A stretch of 64,000 nt of DNA from Faeciplasma sp048393055. Its GTDB lineage: Bacteria; Bacillota; Clostridia; Oscillospirales; Ruminococcaceae. The stretch is taken from positions 388,521 through 452,520 of the forward strand of contig DBFJJS010000010.1 of NCBI GenBank assembly GCA_048393055.1, in the 5' to 3' direction. Within the stretch, counting starts at the first letter, position 1, and each line of letters begins with the position of its first letter. Below the pieces are notes generated by a model. The model saw nothing but the letters and a program-made list of their open reading frames with translations. It was not told where the DNA came from and did not search any database. Position numbers and translations under genes: made by a program. This document shows positions 59,329-64,000 of this stretch, piece by piece.

Positions 59329-59340
59329 GGCTATTCAATA
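59329..59340 (+). repeat. GGCTATTCAATA box, copy 3
   Basis: This copy is not at a start codon. It lies in a 90-nt leader before the Rep gene, just before an AT-rich ATATTATAG stretch. Confidence 0.55.
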
Positions 59341-59395
59341 CATTAGATATTATAGCACGAAAGCGGCTTTTTGTCAAAGGAAGGCGGCTTGACGT

Positions 59396-60151
59396 ATGCA
59401 AAGGGTAAAAAGAAGGATATTTTCGGGCGTTGTGTGCGAACAGGAGGTTTTCAACGTATCGGACAGGCTTACCGATATAAAGAAGGCTGAACCGCGCCCG
59501 CGCTTCAAGACGGAAGAAGAACGAGAACAACACAGGATCGGAATTTCAAGGAGGAAACACGCGCGGCTGGTTAACGAAAACTTTTCCCCGCGTTCATTAT
59601 ATAGCACGCTGACGCTGGACGACGAAAACGAAGTACATACCTTCAAGGAAGCGAAGCGCATACGCGATCTATTCGTGCGGCGGCTGAAATATGCCTTTCC
59701 CGATGCCGTGATCTTTATTTATTTGGGGCGCGGAAAGAACACGAACCGCATTCACGCGCATATGCTTTCGGACGGCGTGCCGGAAGAAGCGATCAAGAAG
59801 CAATGGATTTACGGAAGTATCGTCCGGATCAATCATTTGCGCGAACACAATTATTATGACGGCGTAGATCACGGGCAGGATTACACAGGGCTGGCGAATT
59901 ATCTTTTCGACCATTGGACACCGGAGCAAGGCGGACACCGTTGGAAGCAAACGCGCAACGCGCGCAAGCCGGAACGGGAAACGCCGACCGTTGCAAAGAG
60001 GGTTTACACGGAGAGCAAGCCGCCGCGCCCGCCGAAGGGATACATATTAGTAGAAACGAAAAGTACGAAGTACGGATACCTTTATTTTAAGTATGTGCTG
60101 GAGCCGCCGAAGCGAAAACGGAAGCGCGCGGCGAAGGATGGTGAAAGCTGA
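59396..60151 (+). CDS. HUH-type replication-associated protein
   Basis: A 251-residue protein of a rolling-circle Rep-like phage family. Motif 1 is LYSTLTLDDE near residue 70, the metal-binding HUH pair is HAH at 120-122, and tyrosines follow in QDYTGLANYLFDHW (163 and 169). HRWKQTRNARKPE is typical of this phage group. The C-terminus is Lys/Arg-rich. It would nick an origin or act in DNA replication initiation. AAAGGAAGG lies upstream. No helicase domain is present. Confidence 0.65.
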   Translation: MQRVKRRIFSGVVCEQEVFNVSDRLTDIKKAEPRPRFKTEEEREQHRIGISRRKHARLVNENFSPRSLYSTLTLDDENEVHTFKEAKRIRDLFVRRLKYAFPDAVIFIYLGRGKNTNRIHAHMLSDGVPEEAIKKQWIYGSIVRINHLREHNYYDGVDHGQDYTGLANYLFDHWTPEQGGHRWKQTRNARKPERETPTVAKRVYTESKPPRPPKGYILVETKSTKYGYLYFKYVLEPPKRKRKRAAKDGES

Positions 60152-60529
60152 TTTCGGATCGGCATTTATAAAGCCTTGTAAATGTGTAACGTTTGGCGAC
60201 GAAGCACAGCTTCGATCAGGAAGAAGCCTTGAAGATAGATTTTCGTTTATTCCCCGTCGCCTGTTTATCAGAGATCACGAACGGATCAGCCCGTCAAGGT
60301 TGCGAAGCACGGCGAAGCCGCTTGACCTTGACAGGGTGAACCGTGAGTGATAGGAACAGGGCGGCGACGGGGAAAGAAAATCTATCAAGGCGGCTTCCCT
60401 TTTCCACAATGACAGGCGGGGAAATGTGCATAACGGATCGGCGCGGGGTATATTCCTTTGAGCCTGTCCCCCTCCCAGCGGGAGGGGCGGAGGGGTGGGA
60501 GAAAAAGACAAAGAAAGGGGTGATCGGCA
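60152..60529. other. Non-coding region after Rep with structured repeats
   Basis: A 378-nt stretch with no convincing gene. It holds an imperfect, nested inverted repeat at 60294-60331 (TCAAGGT/ACCTTGA outside; AAGC/GCTT and GGC/GCC inside) and a C-rich/G-rich hairpin around 60470-60500 (CCCCTCCC/GGGAGGGG). A candidate Rep origin, but unproven. A short open frame near 60343 is not trusted. Confidence 0.5.
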
Positions 60530-61219
60530 TTGCTTGACTTGAACAGGCTTTACAATCTGGACTGTATGCAGGGAATGCGGGAGTTTCCGGACGGCTTCTT
60601 TGATCTTGCGATCGTCGATCCGCCTTACGGGATCGGAATTGACGGACAGCGGAAACGGGTTTGCAGAAATCCGAAGCATAACCGGAAAGAGCATTCGCGG
60701 GAAGGCTGGGACAGCAAGCCGCCGACCGAAGAATATTTCAGAGAGCTTGAACGGGTATCCAGAAATCAAGTTATATGGGGCGGGAATTACTTTGTTCCGA
60801 TGCTGAAACAGGCGCATAAAGGCTGGCTTATATGGGACAAGGGGCAACGCGGGCTTTCAATGTCTGATTGCGAACTTGCTTATACCAGCTTCGACACGCC
60901 GACACGGATTTTCACCTTGAACCGCGTTGAATTGCAGAGAGAAGGGACGATCCACCCTACGCAAAAGCCCGTGAAGCTGTATGAATGGGTTTTGTCCCTG
61001 TTTGCCCGAAAAGGTATGAAGATTTTGGACACGCACGCCGGAAGCGCAAGTTCCCTTGTCGCTTGCCAGCGGATCGGCGGGCTTGATTATGTCGGGTTTG
61101 AAATCAACGAGAAATATTACACGGCGGCAAACAGGCGGCTTGAAGAAGAAAAAGCGCAAATGCGCCTGTTTGATCTGCTGGAGGAACAGGAAAAGGCGGC
61201 GCAAACGACGCTGTTTTGA
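60530..61219 (+). CDS. Phage DNA methyltransferase, N4/N6 type
   Basis: A 229-residue site-specific methylase. The catalytic DPPYGIGIDG is near residue 30 and the AdoMet motif LDTHAGSASSLVACQRIG in the second half, so the order is catalytic first, AdoMet last (beta-like arrangement). TIHPTQKPVKLYEW is typical. TTG start at 60530, 7-8 nt after GGGGTGA. No restriction enzyme is adjacent, so it is probably a stand-alone protective methylase. Target sequence unknown. Confidence 0.88.
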   Translation: MLDLNRLYNLDCMQGMREFPDGFFDLAIVDPPYGIGIDGQRKRVCRNPKHNRKEHSREGWDSKPPTEEYFRELERVSRNQVIWGGNYFVPMLKQAHKGWLIWDKGQRGLSMSDCELAYTSFDTPTRIFTLNRVELQREGTIHPTQKPVKLYEWVLSLFARKGMKILDTHAGSASSLVACQRIGGLDYVGFEINEKYYTAANRRLEEEKAQMRLFDLLEEQEKAAQTTLF

Positions 61220-61236
61220 CGAAGGGAGGAAACACA

Positions 61237-61557
61237 ATGCAGAAAAAGACGCTTTACCTTGCGGGGAAGATCACAGGCGATCCGTTCTACCGCTCAAAAT
61301 TCTATGAAGCGCAGAAGAAGCTGGAGGACGGCGGCTTTATTGTCGTCAATCCGGCGTTACTGCCTTCGGAGGGCTTCACGTGGGAAGCCTATATGCGAAT
61401 GTCGGGCGCAATGCTGACCGAATGCGCCGAAATCTGTTTCCTTCCGGACTGGAAAGAGAGCAAAGGCGCAAAATACGAGTTCGGCGAAGCGATCGCGCAG
61501 AACAAGCCCTTTTTCTTCTTCGAGGATTGGGAGGTGAAGCAAAATGCGGAAAAATAG
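61237..61557 (+). CDS. DUF4406 / nucleoside deoxyribosyltransferase-like protein
   Basis: A 106-residue protein. LYLAGKITGDPFYRSKFYEAQKKLEDGGFIVVNPALLP and GAMLTECAEICFLPDWKESKGAKYEFGEAIA match DUF4406, a Rossmann-like family related to nucleoside 2-deoxyribosyltransferases. In phages it may change nucleotide pools. GGGAGG lies 7 nt before ATG 61237. Confidence 0.8.
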   Translation: MQKKTLYLAGKITGDPFYRSKFYEAQKKLEDGGFIVVNPALLPSEGFTWEAYMRMSGAMLTECAEICFLPDWKESKGAKYEFGEAIAQNKPFFFFEDWEVKQNAEK

Positions 61558-61942
61558 CACGCTTCCCCTTCCCGTTCCTACGGAAGCCGAAGAACAAATT
61601 GCGCTTTTTGAATGGGCGGCGCTTCAATCGGGGCGCTTTCCGGAATTAGCGCTTTTGTATCACGTTCCGAACGGCGGAAGCCGAAATAAAATCGAAGCGG
61701 CGCGCCTTCGGGCGCAGGGCGTAAAATCCGGCGTTCCCGATCTATGCCTTCCCGTTGCACGCGGCGGAAATCACGGGCTTTACATCGAGCTTAAACGACA
61801 GCGCGGCGGAAGGATCAGCGAAGAACAGGTGCGCTGGATCAACGGGCTTTTGAAACAGGGTTACGCGGCGGCGATATGCAAGGGATGGCGGGAAGCCGCA
61901 GACGTAATTATCGACTATCTACGGCGAGAAACGGAGGGCTGA
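61544..61942 (+). CDS. VRR-NUC domain nuclease
   Basis: A 132-residue phage nuclease of the PD-(D/E)xK superfamily. GVKSGVPDLCLPV carries the aspartate and GLYIELKRQRGG the E-x-K. RNKIEAARLRAQG is family-typical. Phage VRR-NUC proteins probably act as junction or structure-specific nucleases in recombination or packaging. It overlaps the DUF4406 gene by 14 nt. Confidence 0.9.
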   Translation: MRKNSTLPLPVPTEAEEQIALFEWAALQSGRFPELALLYHVPNGGSRNKIEAARLRAQGVKSGVPDLCLPVARGGNHGLYIELKRQRGGRISEEQVRWINGLLKQGYAAAICKGWREAADVIIDYLRRETEG

Positions 61943-61944
61943 AA

Positions 61945-62559
61945 ATGGCGAAGAAAAAAACGGGCATTTCCGAAGAGTTGCGCGAAGCAATCAACGAAGC
62001 CGCCCGCGCGGGTGCTTATGAAGCGTACAAGGACACGGCGGGCGCTTATGTCAATTACTTCAAGGCTATGGAAACGCTTTTGTATAACTACAAGAAGCTG
62101 GCGGCGCTTGTCGCTGATGAAGAAGGCTATTGCGAAGTGGAGTATCACGCAGGGCGAAAGACCTTCGCGGCGGGCAGTAAAAGCACGGGATACTACGAGC
62201 AGAAAACCGAAGCCGATATTGTCGAGGAAATGCGGGAAGAAAAAAGGCGGCAGTATCGGGAAACGAAGTACGGCTTCGAGCGATTGGAGAGGGCTATAAA
62301 CCTTTACCGCGATCGCAAGGAATTCACGGTTGTTCGTATGTACTACTTCGGCGAGGATTACGAAGGCAGACCGCGCGAGAGCGGCAAGCCCTACACGTGG
62401 GAAGAGCTATCGGCAGAGCTTGAAGAAGCAGGCGTATTGAAAGGCGTAAAGACAGCTACCAGATGGCGGAACAAGATCGTAAACGATATGGCGGTATGCG
62501 TATTCGGGATCGCGGCGGCGGTGAGTGCGGCGACCTATCGGCGCAAACAGAGCGAATAA
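61945..62559 (+). CDS. ArpU/RinA-like phage late-gene regulator
   Basis: A 204-residue helical protein. The C-terminal part (YTWEELSAELEEAGVLKGVKTATRWRNKIVNDM) resembles sigma-region-4-like helix-turn-helix sequences of the ArpU/RinA late regulators. The preceding FERLERAINLYRDRKEFTVVRMYYF region is typical of the same group. Position directly before a late promoter, HNH and terminase genes supports the role. ATG 61945, 6 nt after GGAGGG. No enzymatic motif. Confidence 0.6.
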   Translation: MAKKKTGISEELREAINEAARAGAYEAYKDTAGAYVNYFKAMETLLYNYKKLAALVADEEGYCEVEYHAGRKTFAAGSKSTGYYEQKTEADIVEEMREEKRRQYRETKYGFERLERAINLYRDRKEFTVVRMYYFGEDYEGRPRESGKPYTWEELSAELEEAGVLKGVKTATRWRNKIVNDMAVCVFGIAAAVSAATYRRKQSE

Positions 62560-62587
62560 GTGTCCTTTTTGGGGAAATCTTTGGGGT

Positions 62588-62616
62588 TGGACAGGACAAT
62601 ATCAATATGCTATACT
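62588..62616 (+). promoter_or_regulatory. Phage late promoter
   Basis: TGGACA (62588-62593), 17-nt spacer ending TGC, TATACT (62611-62616). It lies between the ArpU-like gene and HNH-terminase, and a terminator follows 41 nt later. Confidence 0.7.
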
Positions 62617-62656
62617 GTTTACGATGAATTCTTACGCAATACACATACGCGCGAAT

Positions 62657-62694
62657 AGCGCCTTTTCGGAGCAATCCGGAAGGGCGCTTTTATT
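62657..62694 (+). terminator. Terminator in the late-operon leader
   Basis: AGCGCC and TTTCGGA pair with TCCGGAA and GGCGCT around GCAA, then TTTTATT. It lies before the HNH start (62720), so late transcripts must read through. Confidence 0.8.
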
Positions 62695-62719
62695 ATGCAC
62701 GGGAAAGGAAGGTGCGAGT

Positions 62720-63067
62720 ATGAAGCCGTGGGCAGAGCAGTTCTATAACAGCGACGCTTGGCACGCTTGCCGCGATGCCTTCTTGCAATCGAAGGGCTAC
62801 TTGTGCGAACGTTGTTCTACGCCGCACGATCCCGTTGTTGCAAAGATAGCACATCACAAAACATACTTGACGAAGCAGAACGTAAACGATCCGAACGTTG
62901 CGCTTTCGTGGGACAATCTCGAAGCGCTTTGTCAAGACTGCCATAACAAAGAACACCATCGATCGAAGCGGAAAAAAAGATATTCGTTTGACGAAAACGG
63001 AAACGTGATACTCCCCCCTATTCGCCGAGGATTTAGGGAGGGTGGAACACCGAGGGCGGGAGGTTAA
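62720..63067 (+). CDS. HNH endonuclease
   Basis: A 115-residue phage HNH protein. ERCSTPHDPVVAKIAHHKTYL and DNLEALCQDCHNKEHHRSKR show Cys pairs and the H...N...H motif. Beside the terminase genes such enzymes assist DNA packaging (cohesive-end or pac cleavage). ATG 62720 after GAAAGGAAGG; the open frame starts further up but that part is leader. Confidence 0.9.
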   Translation: MKPWAEQFYNSDAWHACRDAFLQSKGYLCERCSTPHDPVVAKIAHHKTYLTKQNVNDPNVALSWDNLEALCQDCHNKEHHRSKRKKRYSFDENGNVILPPIRRGFREGGTPRAGG

Positions 63068-63144
63068 TTTTACTCCGCAGGCGCGCGCATAACGGGTGTA
63101 CGCGAAAAAGGGGTGTAGGTATCCGCCGAAAAGGGGTGATATTT
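63068..63144. other. Short gap before the small terminase gene
   Basis: Seventy-seven nt containing GAAAAAGGGG and GAAAAGGGG, the second of which is the RBS of the next gene. Nothing else is seen. Confidence 0.5.
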
Positions 63145-63498
63145 ATGGCGACAAAGAAGGAGTTAACGAAAGATCAAAAGATTAAGAGAGAGATAAACCG
63201 ATTGAAGAGGGTTTTCCGCGACTTGGATAAAAACAAGTTGCAGACCGTCGAAAGCCTGATCCGCAACGCCGCATTTATGGCGGTATCCCTTGAAGAGCTA
63301 CAAGAAATTATCAACGAAGAGGGCTACACCGTCGAATACCAAAACGGAGCAAATCAGAGCGGGACAAAACAGAGCGACGCGGTGAAAACGCATATCGCAA
63401 TGACGAAAAATCACGCCGCCATAATCAAACAGCTTTGCGAACTTGTGCCGCCCGAAAAGAAAAAAGAAAGCCGTCTGCAAGCCTTGCGGGACGAATGA
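63145..63498 (+). CDS. Phage terminase small subunit-like protein
   Basis: A 117-residue protein. REINRLKRVFRDLDKNKLQTVESLIRNAAFMAVSLEEL and KTHIAMTKNHAAIIKQLCELVPP closely follow a P27-type small terminase group I know from Clostridia phages. Small subunits recognise the packaging start. ATG 63145, 9 nt after AAAAGGGG, is preferred to GTG 63136. It overlaps the large-subunit ATG by 4 nt (ATGA), which supports the call. Confidence 0.75.
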   Translation: MATKKELTKDQKIKREINRLKRVFRDLDKNKLQTVESLIRNAAFMAVSLEELQEIINEEGYTVEYQNGANQSGTKQSDAVKTHIAMTKNHAAIIKQLCELVPPEKKKESRLQALRDE

Positions 63499-64000
63499 AA
63501 ATGCCGTTTTCAAATTACATTTACGAGTATTTCGACGGCATAACGACGGGAAAAATTGTCGTCGGAAAATGGGTGCGGCTGATTTATGAATACATCGTTA
63601 GCGGGCTTCAAAACGGGCTTTTTCTTTTCAACGCAAAGAAGGCGAACAAGGCAATTCGCTTTATCGAAAACTTCTGCCACCATTGCGAAGGACGAACCGA
63701 CCTTCTGAAATTGGAACTATGGCAGAAAGCGGCGGTATCTTTGATCTTCGGGATTGTTGATGAAGATAACGTGCGGATATTCCGCGAAGTGTTTATTGTG
63801 ATCGGGCGGAAAAACGGTAAAACGCTTTTCGCTTCCGCCGTGATCGCTTATATGGCTTATCTTGACGGCGAATACGGCGCAAAGATTTATTGCCTTGCGC
63901 CGAAGCTGGAACAAGCGAACATCGTTTACGATAACTTCTTCCAGATGATTAAAAAAGAACCGGAGCTTTCGGAGCTTGCGAAGAAGCGCCGTTCGGATAT
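63495..64000 (+). CDS. Phage terminase large subunit, N-terminal part
   Basis: Open from ATG 63495 to the window end without a stop (168 codons). Large terminases pump DNA into the prohead. YIVSGLQNGLFLF is followed by LELWQKAAVSLIFGIVDED and the ATPase Walker-A-like sequence FIVIGRKNGKTLFASAVIAYM near residue 100, a known terminase variant. The nuclease domain lies beyond 64000. The ATGA overlap with the small subunit suggests coupled translation. Confidence 0.85.
   Translation, partial: MKMPFSNYIYEYFDGITTGKIVVGKWVRLIYEYIVSGLQNGLFLFNAKKANKAIRFIENFCHHCEGRTDLLKLELWQKAAVSLIFGIVDEDNVRIFREVFIVIGRKNGKTLFASAVIAYMAYLDGEYGAKIYCLAPKLEQANIVYDNFFQMIKKEPELSELAKKRRSD

Larger units (their letters stand above)
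53450..64000 (+). mobile_element. Prophage or phage-derived element, left part
   Basis: From ~53.5 kb every gene is rightward, short and overlapping, and codon and base use differ from the host part. The content is phage-like: Rep, methylases, VRR-NUC, HNH, terminase subunits. The right end is beyond the window. No integrase, repressor or att site is visible on the left, so the boundary (between the host start at 53396 and the first phage gene at 53570) is approximate. Confidence 0.85.

Noticed and set aside
60093..60537. Two short open frames between Rep and the methylase
   Set aside because: Weak starts, repeat-derived sequence and no known family; treated as non-coding.
1..64000. tRNA, rRNA or CRISPR array
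   Set aside because: I saw no cloverleaf, no rRNA conserved blocks and no regularly spaced direct repeats beyond those listed.

Overview
The window looks like a chromosome segment of a spore-forming, anaerobic, gut-type Clostridia (probably Oscillospirales or a relative; this placement is inference). The signs are an alpha/beta small acid-soluble spore protein, SpmA and SpmB, lysine synthesis through LL-diaminopimelate aminotransferase (DapL), a GTP-dependent PEP carboxykinase, plant-polysaccharide glycosidases (GH10, GH43, GH31), and AAAGG-N11-13-ATG ribosome binding sites throughout. The last ~10.5 kb are a prophage or phage-derived element with a different base and codon character (rich in gcg, gaa and cgc codons).

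Layout. 1-315: end of an ANTAR response regulator and its terminator. 385-11477: one long co-directional nucleotide operon, pyrG-purF-purC-purB-purA-carA-carB; four of these genes encode subunits of glutamine amidotransferases. 11598-15496: sbcD-sbcC. 15709-17004: GH10 xylanase lipoprotein. 17161-21750: consensus promoter, lysine riboswitch, then dapA-lysA-dapF-dapL. 21916-26209: GH43 enzyme, spore protein, M15 peptidase, Mrp-type ATPase. 26263-28509 (-): hflX and an ArgC-like protein lacking its catalytic cysteine. 28742-34215 (-): a complete sugar/glycerol-phosphate-type ABC importer with an unusual membrane-anchored binding protein, plus an OB-like lipoprotein. 34623-38210: repeat surface protein, LysR regulator, and a divergent small gene with an iron alcohol dehydrogenase. 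38287-41367 (-): btuFCD-type corrinoid importer behind a cobalamin riboswitch. 41441-43069: AbrB/zinc-ribbon regulator, then spmA-spmB. 43081-46920 (-): YmdB-like phosphodiesterase, TtcA-like tRNA thiolase, pckG. 47268-50043: GH31 glycosidase and a GNAT-like protein. 50221-53396: small Cys-rich protein, zinc-ribbon membrane protein, and an esterase/acyltransferase fusion.

53.5-64 kb: phage module. It holds tightly packed small genes, a SleB-type cell-wall hydrolase, a frameshifted Dam methylase (G8 tract), a MazG-like protein, a DUF3310-DUF6273-like fusion, a HUH-type Rep, a second DNA methylase, a DUF4406 protein, a VRR-NUC nuclease, an ArpU/RinA-like late regulator, a late promoter followed by a terminator, HNH, and the small and (partial) large terminase subunits. 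No integrase or repressor lies at the left edge.

The points I rate highest: (i) an identical SD-hairpin-N11-ATG arrangement before pyrG and purA; (ii) an ArgC-family pseudoenzyme; (iii) an esterase fused to an HxxxDG acyltransferase next to a zinc-ribbon membrane protein; (iv) a phage late promoter with an immediate terminator beside an ArpU-like gene; (v) a small Cys-rich gene whose Shine-Dalgarno begins at the end of a terminator; (vi) a poly-G frameshift in a phage methylase. No tRNA, rRNA or CRISPR was recognised.
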